NCBI GenBank assembly: GCA_037447655.1
Contig: JBBHKE010000185.1
Span: 1-64,000, forward strand
Source of the DNA: Zygnema cylindricum
Lineage: Eukaryota > Streptophyta > Zygnematophyceae > Zygnematales > Zygnemataceae
Direction of reading: 5' to 3'
Length of the DNA stretch: 64,000 nt
In this document: piece by piece, positions 32,640 through 42,382 of the stretch
How the letters are laid out: the number at the start of each line of letters is the position of its first letter
Numbering within the stretch: position 1 is the stretch's first letter
Program-made: the position numbers and the translations under genes
The notes under the pieces: model-generated
What the model was told of the DNA's origin: nothing
Seen by the model: the letters and a program-made list of their open reading frames with translations, nothing else
The model's database searches: none

Positions 32640-34616
32640 TCTAGTACTTATTGATGAAGGGAAATCTGTGGATCACTTCAAGCATACATCATGAGTTAAA
32701 ATCAGATTTGAGACAGAAAATTTTGATGACTTTGTGCTTCCTAATTACCCAAGTTACAAGAAGATGATAACATTACAGGTACAAACCAGACCGAGAACAA
32801 CTCAACCGTGGAACCTTAGGTGACAACTTCACCCGAAGTGCAACACATGGTGGAAATAGACTCAGAATCAAAGGACAGGGAAGAATTCGAGAATATTTGA
32901 AAGAATCCACAACAGCCATCTATTTCGGCAACAAATTTTGAGGGAGGAAGGAGAAGCAGCAAAAGACTGCAAGAGTAAAAATTTAATAACAAGGTAACCA
33001 AACTATCTTACCATGATGAACCCCAAACTTCTAGTGATGCGATGAAATGTTGTGAGAGGAACCGGTGGAAGACAACTATTAATGAGAAGATGGCTTCAAT
33101 TATGGCGGCCGATACATGGGAGCTGGTGGACTATCCTTTTGACAAAAAACCAATCAGGTGTAAGTGGGTATTTAAACTGAAACTTAACTCAGATAACACC
33201 ATTGAGCGCTACAAGGCTTGATTAGTGGACAAGGGATTTACTCAAAAAGAGGGAATTGACTACGAAAAGACATTTGCTCCGGTCGTCAAGTTTCCCTCCG
33301 TCCGGATACTTCTCAGTCTAGCAACAGTAGAAGACATAGAAGTGCATCAAATGGACATCAAGACAGCCTTCTTGCATGGAGAGTTGGAAAAGGAGATTTT
33401 TATGAGACCGCCGAAAGGGTTTGTGGAGCAAAGGGAGGAGAGAAAGGATTGCCGATTGATCAAATCTTTGTATAGGCTAAAATCGGCGCCTGGACAGTTG
33501 AATAAGACGCTTGATGACTTTCTTACAGGTTTGAGAAATATTCAGATCAGTCAGATCACTCAGTTTATCTCTTTGAAGATATTGAAGGAATTATTTTCAT
33601 TGCAATTTATGTTGATGATTTCCTTGTTTTAAATAAATATATGGAAAAAATTATTTAAATGAAAACTAATCTAAAAGTTTGATTTGAGATGAATGATATG
33701 GGGGAGGCAAGATATGTTTTGGGAATTCAGATAGAGTGAAATAGAGAAAGGAAAAAAATCGTTTAACTCAGAAAGAGGCCATTGGGAACATGCTCAAAAA
33801 GTTTCAAATGAACAAGACTAATAGTTGTACAACTCCAATGGAACTAAAGAAGGGAAGAAATGGGAGTTTTAAAGGGGAAGTAATGAATTTGGAGGGTGAA
33901 CCAAGACCTGAAGAGCATAAATTCATGGAGACTATACCTTAAAGGCAGGTACTCGGAAGCTTAATCTACTGTATTAACTGTACCAAACCTAATTTAGTTG
34001 TAGCAAGAGGAGTGTTGAGTCAGAGTCTAAATGCTCCCACTAAAAGAGATTGGGAGGCAACAAAGAGAGTTTTTAGATATCTGATAGGGAATAGAGATCT
34101 ATGGTTGCATTTGGGTGGTGGATAACACTGACATCACCACTTAGAGTGATGTCTGTTACATGGATGCACCTATTAGGAGGTGTACGTCTGGATATGTGTT
34201 TTATGTGGGAGATGGTGCATGTTGCTTTAGCGGTAAGCAGCAAAAGTTTATTGTTCAGTCCACTATAGAAACAAAGTATATAGCTTCTTGTTGTGCTATA
34301 AAAGAATTCATGTGGGTCATGTCTTTTCTTGGTGGGCTTTGTCATCTTAATACTGGTGTGGAAAAAATCTTTGGTAATAATCAGGCAACCATTGTAATTG
34401 TTGCTAATCCAAATCACCACTTTAAACCCTAACACATGGACATTAGTCTTAGCTTTGTTAGGGAGAAGGTAGAAAACAAAATAATCAGTATAGAGTACAA
34501 ACCGGATAGTGAAATGGTATCAAATATGATGACTAAACCTGTCCCCTCTCCTAAATTAATTTTCTTTAGGTAGAAGTGTGGACTCCAATTAAAATGTGAC
34601 TAGAAAATAAAGGGAG
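32640..34616 (+). pseudogene. Copia RT-RNase H (degenerate)
   Basis: RT blocks include CKWVFKLKLNSDN, GFTQKEGIDYEKTFA, MDIKTAFLHGELEKEIFM, SLYRLKSAP and YVDDFLVLNK. RNase H is readable through RRCTSGYVFYVGDGACC, QSTIETKYIAS, GNNQATIVI and MVSNMMTKPVP. Stops and frame slips occur repeatedly, including 33222, 33600, 33655 and 34124. The gene ends about 15 bp before the 3' LTR. Confidence 0.85.
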
Positions 34617-35714
34617 TGTAAAAAATAATGGTTTTTTTTAGTAATCTCCAGGTCTGAAGATTGTAAAATAAAAGGCACAAAGTAATCAATGACAACTTGC
34701 CTCTAACTTCTCACTCTAGTCCCCACACTTGTCCTAGTCACTAAAGACTAGAGAGGGAGTTAGAGCCATGGGTGCCTAGGTTGTCCAAAGAGAGAGGAAG
34801 TCAAGTTTTGGTAGAGTAACCAAAAAGGCTTGACGAACCCATGACTTGATTCTGGTATCTAGCGCTTATCAGAGTAGCTTGTAGCCGTTAGTGTTATCTT
34901 ATAGTCTAAGAAATATGTTGGGATATATAGGGTTCGCCAACTATTTAAAGATGTAGCTGTTAGTGTTATCCTATAGTGTAAGAAATATGCTAGGATATAT
35001 AGGGTTTGTCAACTATTTAAAGATGTACTGTTAGAGAAACTCATTTAACAGAGCGAATGAACTTGTAAAAAATTGACACAATGATATACATTGTACGTGC
35101 AAGGTACCGCATAAAACAAACATACCCTATATGTGTTTCGACGGCTGATGTTAAAAGCTAGTTCGGATTGGAAGGTCATGGAGAAAGCCGACATTGTAGA
35201 ATGGGTATTTTTGCAGTTTTTGGTTCTAACCACCACTAATGACACGTGGCGCCCTTTTATTGGCTTGTGGCATTTTCGTAGAGCATCAGATCAAGTCTGG
35301 ATGTGATAGACGTCCACTCCTTGGCCATGTTGTACGATGGTCGTACAGAAAGTTCTCCGGCCCCATTACTTTTCTGCACTATACAGTAATTTGATTGGCC
35401 TCGTACTCTAGTAGTAGAGGGTTTAGAGAGGAGTTTAAGACTTACACAAATCTTAGGTAGCCGCTTATCTCCCATTGAGCTTTTGTTCAAAAGTTCATCT
35501 TTGACCATTGAAAACTTACTGCTCATGGAGCAAATTCACAGTTTCTTTTTGCAACATACTCAGAGGGGTCTGCTTTTTATAGGGGTGAATTCATTTAACT
35601 TTGGTGTTTGTCTGGGTGATAGTCAATTTTGGTCAAACTAAAGAGGCAGCAGATATCTTAGGGGCTTCTTGTGAGCTGCTTATTTTGAGGACCGATGGAG
35701 GTCTCAAAGTTGTA
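34617..35714 (+). repeat. Family A 3' LTR
   Basis: It begins TGTAAAAAATAATGG after AAATAAAGGGAG and ends ...GGAGGTCTCAAAGTTGTA (CA decayed to TA), 1098 bp. An imperfect internal duplication near 34870-35020 repeats GGATATATAGGGTT. A G-box (ACACGTGGC) lies at 35242. The TGCTC/GAGCA loop is at 35520-35532. Confidence 0.85.
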
Positions 35715-35724
35715 ATTGTAACAA

Positions 35725-36110
35725 TTTGCGATTAAATGTCAATTTTGCCGCTAATTTAAAAGCCAACATGTGCTCTCACAATAGAGCTCACGTAAAGTGA
35801 GAAAGTGATTGTATGCTTCTCGTTTTTTTTACATGTGGCTGCCATATTTTTGTTACAGTAAACCTTTGCTTACTGTCTGAATCCTTCATTGTATTATGAC
35901 GGTCAATATTTGCAATCATGCGAAAAGTTACAAGGGTTGTGTCAATATTTTGAAAGTAAAAGCGTTTCAACTGATTCATCGTCAAATTTAGAGTCAACGC
36001 GTGTTTACTTGTACCAATGTGTACTTTAAATATAAAATCTCTGATAAGGTGACGAAAATGACTCCGCGCAACCAAAATAGTTGTTGTCATGATCAATTCC
36101 CTATTCAATA
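35725..36110 (+). repeat. Dispersed repeat G, copy 2
   Basis: It matches copy 3 from GATTAAATGTCAATTTTGC through ATGTGCTCTCACAAT and ATTATGACGGTCAA to GATCAATTCCC. It begins almost exactly at the end of the family A 3' LTR. Confidence 0.75.
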
Positions 36111-36319
36111 CTGTGTTATAATGTAGACTAATGCGGTGTGTCACTGTAACCTAATCTTTGGAATAAAACGTGGGAATTTAGTGTAGATTCTCCGTAGTTA
36201 TTGCGAGTTCTCTGTATTACTTTTCAAAGTGTTCCTATGTGCTAAGACCGAATCGTTACTTGGGCCTTCGTTGCTTTAAATTTGTAACACTTGTATACGT
36301 TTATAAAAGTGCAGCTCTT

Positions 36320-36605
36320 GTAGATGTCTACACTCCTTTTAGAATTTCTTCAAACTCCATTGAGGAGTATTTTTTCCAATTATCACTTTCTATATCTTTT
36401 ATTGAGGTCTCATGTAACTTTTCACTCCATACTTTATATTCTTTGAAGTATCCTAAAAGGTTTGGCTTATGTCCGTGAAAATATACTTTAGTGTATACGA
36501 ACCTTTTTTGTTTGCATATATATATTTTCCCCTATGTGAAGCATACCTAACAGGTCAGAAGACATCAGTGTGTATTAGATCTTATACTTTCTATCTTTTA
36601 AGGGT
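36320..36605 (-). pseudogene. Integrase fragment of a family A-like element
   Basis: The + strand run AATTTCTTCAAACTCCATTG, then GAGGTCTCATGTAACTTTTC and CTCCATACTTTATATTCT, mirrors the integrase region at 19670-19950. The frame is lost, and neither LTR nor other domains adjoin it. It is an old minus-strand fragment. Confidence 0.6.
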
Positions 36606-36699
36606 ATGGGTGCGTGGAACCCAAGTAAAACCCCTTTAAATTAGAATTAATCGAATAAATATCGTGAATTTTTCCCGAAATCGGGAGAAAAAAGGTCGG

Positions 36700-36923
36700 A
36701 AGCGTCATGAGAATAACCTGTACAGATGAGTGTACGCGTTTTTCATTTAGCTGTACGGCCCCTATAATTATCGCTAATAGTTGTCGATATACGTGTTATC
36801 ATTATCAATTGTTTATTGGCGATAACACCAATGTTGATATACTGTGCCAATATATTGATTATCGGCAACCCGAAAAAAAGCCCATATTGGTGATCGGCAA
36901 ATCTTTGCCGATGCACAACACTA
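36700..36923 (+). repeat. Right end of an older hAT-like element
   Basis: It aligns with the last 190 bp of the element at 39060-39891: TATTGATTATCGGCAACCCG, AAAAAAGCCCATAT, GCCGATGCACAACACTA. The left end is absent. It shows that this hAT-like family has more than one copy here. Confidence 0.7.
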
Positions 36924-36969
36924 AAAGTTAGTCGCTTCCAAAATCTTTGACGATTTTAAAGATATAATA

Positions 36970-37153
36970 CTCAATTTAACCACGCAAAATGAAACCTCTC
37001 AAAGGTAAATTACCAACAAACTTGTACGGATAAATTAAATCGCAAGAAACGATATAAACTTTGTACACGATAATAAAATGAACAACGTAGAAATATCAAT
37101 GAAACTAAATGAAAATAATGCGCGTCGCCTTGCGCAACCAAATCAGGCCACAC
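36970..37153 (+). repeat. Dispersed repeat H, copy 2
   Basis: Second copy of the 4690-4872 segment (blocks GAAACCTCTC, CTTGTACGGATAAATT, AGGCCAC). It is followed 12 bp later by repeat G. Confidence 0.6.
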
Positions 37154-37164
37154 TTTTTTTTATT

Positions 37165-37556
37165 CATGATTAAATTTCAATTTTGCGGCTAAGTTAGAGG
37201 CTAGCATGTGCTCTCACAATTGAGCTAACTGTAAAGTGAGGAATTGACTGTGCGCCTCAATTTTATTTACATGAATTTGTCGCAATTTTGTTACCGTAAA
37301 CGTTGGACGACCGTGTGAAATGTTGATTTTATTATGATAGTGGACGTTCACAAGCGCGTCAACATTTTAACCGGTTATTACAATATTTTGAAAGTGAAAG
37401 TTGTTCAACAGATTGTCTGTCAAACTTAAACTCAATGGTACTTTACTTGTACCGATATGTAGTTAAACCGTTCTATCTTTGACAATGTGACTTAAATGAC
37501 GGTGACTTAAGTGAATGTGTGCAACCAAAATAGTCACTACCATGATTGATTTCCTT
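37165..37556 (+). repeat. Dispersed repeat G, copy 3
   Basis: Longest match to copy 2, with the same block order. TTCACAAGCGCG and AACCGGTTAT also occur in copies 1 or 4. Confidence 0.75.
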
Positions 37557-38772
37557 TCTTTTGATTACATTATAATGCTTTGTGTGTTTCACCGCGGCAG
37601 TTAAGAGTGGGACAATATTTAAATGTGATTGCTGTAAATGTCGTTGTGTGCTCGTGCGAAAGGTCACGGAATTTATCACAATGCAAAAATGCGGCTTGAA
37701 TTCTATGAATAACGTCGAAAATTGGTGTAAGCAATATCTTTGCTATAGGATACTTATTTGATGTTAAATTACAAGAACAGTTGGGCCGTATCCTCAGTGA
37801 GGGTTTCCTCAACATTTAGTGTACCACCCCCATGTTGCTAAGTTTAATGTTGTTTTCCTTTAAAATTTAGCGGTGTACTGCCTTAGTTGTATCCGTACGA
37901 AAATATCGCAAGTTTGTAGAGCAGCATTCGCGTCATTCTTGAACTTAAAAATGTACGAATATTTGTCGTCTTGTGTTTTTTCGACCCACCGTCACATCAT
38001 TTTCAAACGTATCATAAACCACAAATCGGCAATGTGTTTCAATCAAAGAAAAACTATTTATCCAAGTAGGAAAACATGTTCCCACGTGTGAAAAGTTTTC
38101 AAAAGTTTTTTATTGTTCGTTTTTGTCCGCTTGCATCTTGTACGGTTTTTTTCTTCTGGGTCTGGAGGGTGCAGTGCCATTTCATGAAGAGGTGAAAAAT
38201 TCGTGAAGGCGCCATTGCATCTCGCGCCTCTCTCACCTTGCTCACGTTGCCTCTCCTTCACTCCAAACGTCACTTTGGGGCACCAATGGGGGAAGGCACA
38301 ATGTCGAGAGGGGCCGCACGTGCGCGAAGCAAGTCACATTAGAAAAAATACAATCAACGGGGAAAAAAATAAATAAATTGCAGGGGCCTAAAGAATTCTA
38401 TTTTTCATTCACGGCGGCCGGACAGGAAAGGTTTTTGCAAAAGATGTTGTACAACCATGGCCACAAGGCTATACGTCTACGATGTCACGCAAAGACAAGC
38501 GGCAAACCACATGTTTCAAAAAGTACGACGTGTCTTGCGACGCTTCAAAAAATTTCGAAAATAAGGTGCGGCAAGACAGATTGTAGAAGGTGACTATCGT
38601 CATTGGGAAGGTCAACGACGTATATAATTGTCAAATCTTAAGTAGCGATTTCGAGTCAACATAGAGACACCTGAAATCCGTGTCTGCCAGATCCGCACTA
38701 AAAAGTAATGTAAATTCGCTAAGTGACAAGTACATGGGGCCGTACCCTTATCTTAAAACAAGTGTAGAAACC
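37557..38772. other. No gene recognised
   Basis: Intergenic DNA. A GC-richer stretch lies at 38150-38600 without a conserved frame. Small ORFs overlap on both strands and have no known motif. Confidence 0.4.
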
Positions 38773-39059
38773 ATAGTTCAAAAGTAAGTGAAAGTAGGCC
38801 TATACAATACGCCTATTGTATGCAAAACATTCAATATGACCTTAAGACCCATATTGTGTTCGGACGTATTCAGACCAAAAAAAACATTCAAACCAAAAAT
38901 TGGACAAATTAAAACATGCGGACCAATTTTTTTTATTTACACCGTCAGATTCAGACGATCGAACGGTCGTTGATCAAGGTGGCGATCTAAGAAGATCACA
39001 TGAAAAGCCCATAACACACCTTACGATTAAGGCGCCGACCAAAGGCCTACCATAAAAAC
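38773..39059 (-). mobile_element. TIR element copy (272-bp family), right end lost
   Basis: This is the reverse-complement partner of 41694-41965, starting with the terminal repeat ATAGTTCAAAAGTAAG and ending at CCATAAAAAC. A hAT-like element is inserted there, and its 8-bp target duplication includes ATAAAAAC from this copy. The second terminal repeat is not found beyond the insertion. Confidence 0.7.
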
Positions 39060-39891
39060 TAATGTTGTGTATCGGTAAAAAACTTATCGCGATAACATCG
39101 ATACCGATAGTTATCGGTTATCGAAAGGTCAGAGGTTCCGATATATCGGTCTGAGACCAACAAATTCCATATCGGCGATAACTTAAAAAATATATAGTAT
39201 GCATACAATAGTACTTTATAGCATACCGTATTATATTATTAACATTATATAGAGTGGCATGCCACGTATACGAATTTGTTCCGTCTCTGTTTAACTGCGA
39301 TTTATTACGGACAGCGCAGCACATAAACGCTGGCCGGTTAACTGAACATAAATTTTATGGCAAATTACGGAACTGTGCCGGCAAATTGGTGAACATGGAA
39401 CGGAAAAAGGACGGCGGACGAAAAGTACAGCCGACGCAAAAGAACATTCTGAGCGCCGCCGAAATCGAACGGACGACTTGGAATGAGAAAATGCGAGCGG
39501 ACGGCCTGTGTGAGCGTTGACATCCTGGAATGGCTCTTTTGGCAGCTTATGCCAAAAAAGACGACGGATTGACACGTGGCAGGTTTCTAGTGGATCCCAA
39601 GGAAGAAAGGGACAAAGCCATGGCGTCGGATGTGTAAGGTACATCGAATATTTTGGATCCGTACCAATAGTACCGTTTCTATTGGATACCGTACATTAAT
39701 CTGTACGGTCCGGACATATATCGCCGATAGTTATCGATATCGGTGTTATCGTCGATAAATACCGATAAATATCGGTTTATTTATCGGCCATAACACCGAT
39801 TACGATATATCGTTCCAATATATCGATTATCGGCTACCCGAAAAAAGGCCCATATCGGTTTTTGGCAAATTCTTACCGATACACAACACTA
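39060..39891 (+). mobile_element. Non-autonomous hAT-type element, 832 bp
   Basis: Terminal inverted repeats TA(A/G)TGTTGTGTATCGGTAA lie at both ends, and the exact 8-bp flank ATAAAAAC occurs at 39052-39059 and 39892-39899. An 8-bp duplication and TAGTGTTG-type ends are the hallmark of hAT transposons. Subterminal regions are full of TATCGG/CCGATA words in both directions. No transposase frame is present, so it would depend on an enzyme in trans. The interior from about 39480 to 39700 resembles the U3 promoter part of family A LTRs, including a GACACGTGGCAG G-box. Confidence 0.85.
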
Positions 39892-39899
39892 ATAAAAAC

Positions 39900-40954
39900 C
39901 ATTCAATTTGTGTACAGTGCGGTAATTTTTGTCTTTTCTGTGGTATTACCAACTTCCTCTTAATCAATGTGACAGGGTAACTTGTACGGTACTTTTGTAA
40001 TGCTGGTACAGACGTACACGTTTGAACATTCTGAGTATCGATTTGTACCTTGACAGCGTGTCGATGCTCCAGTATATTTGTCGGTTGTTGTACAACCTTG
40101 TCTGGCAATTTTATAAGAAGAAGCCAAACTCGGATTAACCCATTCAAATCATTTTCAAAAATACTTTTCTGCGCCGACTTTCCGTGCATAGAATATATTG
40201 GTACCGAAGGGAACTGTACCAGAACGCGTCGGTACAGTACAGTACTGTAGCTTGTCCAGCTGTCATTTTTATAGTCGTCCTCGACATCAATGCGATCTGT
40301 AACATGGGTTGGAAATTTTGTAACGCTCGTACGGACGTACAGTTTGATCAATAGAAAATCCGATAGCAAATCTGTTCGATAAAAGACCACAGTACTGTAC
40401 AGGACAGTACTGTACTGTAGTGGAGCGTAAAGACGTTCAATTTTTTGTCACCCCGCAAGTCTGGTAGACATGGTGGATATGAGATATAATGAAGGTAGAT
40501 ACATCAATCCCCTAATGTTTTCGATCAAAGTTAATGTTGGCCTCCTGCTGCTTTGCTGTCACTGTACCAGCGTCGCTTGACTTAACACGTGCGAATGCAT
40601 GACAGGTCATGAGAGACTGAACAAGACCAGCGGGCGGGGATTCTAATTTGTCCTTTGCAAGATTTTGACTCGTATTGAAAAGCATAGCGACCGAAACAGA
40701 AACCCTAATCGAACCTAACGACATTTCGACATTGGTTTAAAGTTTAAACTATAAAACCAAAATATTCGAACTTAAAAACATTACGATTGCAATCAGTTGT
40801 ACAAAAGTTCAAAAGTACGAAACATGGGATGACATCATGTCGGCTTCATGACGCCCGACATATCTGAATTGTTTGAAAACCGTGTGGACTGTTAACGAAC
40901 ATCTATGACTGTTTCCTTCTGAACCCAAGTTACATGTACACATCAAGGGTAAAC
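39900..40954. other. Intergenic region with CAGTACTG palindromes
   Basis: A 187-codon minus-strand frame (39827-40390) overlaps the hAT end and has no recognisable domain, so I treat it as chance. Palindromic CAGTACTG and GTACAGTAC words cluster at 40228-40250 and 40389-40421. The sequence between them repeats GTACGGACGTACAG-like phrases. Confidence 0.45.
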
Positions 40955-41222
40955 ACTTTTATTTACATGTGGCTGCCGCAGTTTTGTTGCCGTAAACCTT
41001 AGTCGGCCGTGTGAATTTATGATTTTATTATGACGGTCGAAGTTCACAAGCACGGCAAAATTTTAACCGGTTAAAGTCAAAGCTGTTCAACTAATAGACC
41101 GTCAAATTTAAACTCAACGGTAATTTAATTGTACAAATGTGTACTTAAAACGTACAATCTTTGACAAGATGACGTAAGTAACTGCGCGCAACCAAAATAG
41201 TAACTGCGATGATCAATTCCCG
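40955..41222 (+). repeat. Dispersed repeat G, copy 4
   Basis: ATTTACATGTGGCTGCCGCA through GACCGTCAAATTTAAACTCA to GATCAATTCCC, in the same order as the other three copies. Confidence 0.75.
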
Positions 41223-41693
41223 AACGCAAATTACATGTACATATCGAGATTAGACGTACATATCGAGACAAGTACAGTACACCGTGAATCGTTACTAGTG
41301 TTAATGTTTTTTTAGTCTCTTTAAACATCTCTTACCCGTACACACTTGTCGGATTGTTGATCTGACGGTTGCAATTGAAAGTTAAGTTTTTCAGCTTCCG
41401 ATTGACGGTCTCAAACAAGTGTGTACGTAGGAAAGATGTTTTAGATGGCGAAAAAATTATTAACCCTAATAGCGATACATGGTGTACCGGCCTTCGTATC
41501 GATTATACAAAAATTCCCGCTTTGTACGAAACTATTGCAAACCGGAGAAAAAGTTCGAACTTTAAGGTCTCCCTTACATTCTCGCATACGGTATTTCGCG
41601 TCTGCGAACAGTTATGCATTCTTTATATATCTATATGATTATATGCTAACTACACAATTAATACGCGTACAGTATGCGATCACCACATATAGC
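41223..41693. other. No gene recognised
   Basis: Intergenic. The phrase GTACATATCGAGA occurs twice within 30 bp near 41240. Overlapping short frames have no known motif. Confidence 0.4.
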
Positions 41694-41965
41694 ATAGTTC
41701 AAAAGTAAGCGTTTTTATGGTAGGCCTTTGGTCGGCGCCTTTATCGTAAGTGTGTTATAGGCTTTTCATGTGATCTTCTTAGATCGTTACTTTGATCAGC
41801 GACCGTCCGATCGACTGAATCTGACGGTGTAAATATATTTTTTGGTCCAAATGTTTTAATTGGTCCGAATAGGTACGAATACAATATGGGTCTTAGGGTC
41901 ATATTGTATGTTTTGCATACAATAGACATATTGTATGGGCCTACTTTCACCTACTTTTGAACTAT
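41694..41965 (+). mobile_element. TIR element (MITE-like), 272 bp
   Basis: The ends ATAGTTCAAAAGTA and TACTTTTGAACTAT are inverted repeats, flanked by AGC on each side, a possible 3-bp target duplication. A reverse-complement copy lies 3 kb upstream. It has no coding capacity. The 3-bp duplication would suit CACTA or PIF/Harbinger types, but the terminal bases match neither classic consensus. It lies about 420 bp upstream of the LRR gene start. Confidence 0.65.
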
Positions 41966-42239
41966 AGCGATTCCAATTGTTTCACTCTTGTTTAAACGAC
42001 TTTTTGAATGGTTAGAAAACGGTTTTATTGTCGAATTCCCCTGAATTCACCCGTTTCAACATAAATACTTTTCTCTATTGCCTTGGAAATTTAGTAATTT
42101 AAGCTTCCCTGTTTTTTGTTTATTTTTTGTTTATTGCGAAAAAGTATAGAAAAGTAATGCATTTAAACCAATTTTAGGTGTTTTTCAAACCGGTTTATCT
42201 TCTGAATTTCGGATTAGGTTATTTCTGATGTTTATCTCA

Positions 42240-42382
42240 CATCGACCACTCTAATTACTGATTCCTTTTCCCCGTTCCTTCTCCTTCATAAAACAAACGA
42301 AATTTTGAAATATCTTTCTTCGTTTCCCTCCCTCTCTCTTCTCTTCATCTGCCTATTTGGCAAGAAAAAACAGTGACTTATC
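42240..42382 (+). promoter_or_regulatory. Putative 5' leader of the LRR gene
   Basis: A pyrimidine-rich stretch (TCCCTCCCTCTCTCTTCTCTT near 42325, typical of plant 5' leaders) precedes the ATG at 42383. No clear TATA box could be placed, apart from a weak CATAAAAC near 42287. Confidence 0.35.

Larger units (their letters stand above)
28971..35714 (+). mobile_element. Family A copia element with a B LTR inserted
   Basis: It has gag, protease, integrase, RT, RNase H and a complete 3' LTR, but only the last 47 bp of the 5' LTR. The 5' LTR is cut by the family C element, and a B LTR of 1232 bp splits pol between integrase and RT. Many stops and frameshifts mark it as one of the oldest copies. 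Confidence 0.85.

Noticed and set aside
39827-40390. 187-codon minus-strand open frame
   Set aside because: It starts inside the hAT-like element, has no recognisable domain and overlaps repeats, so it is likely fortuitous.
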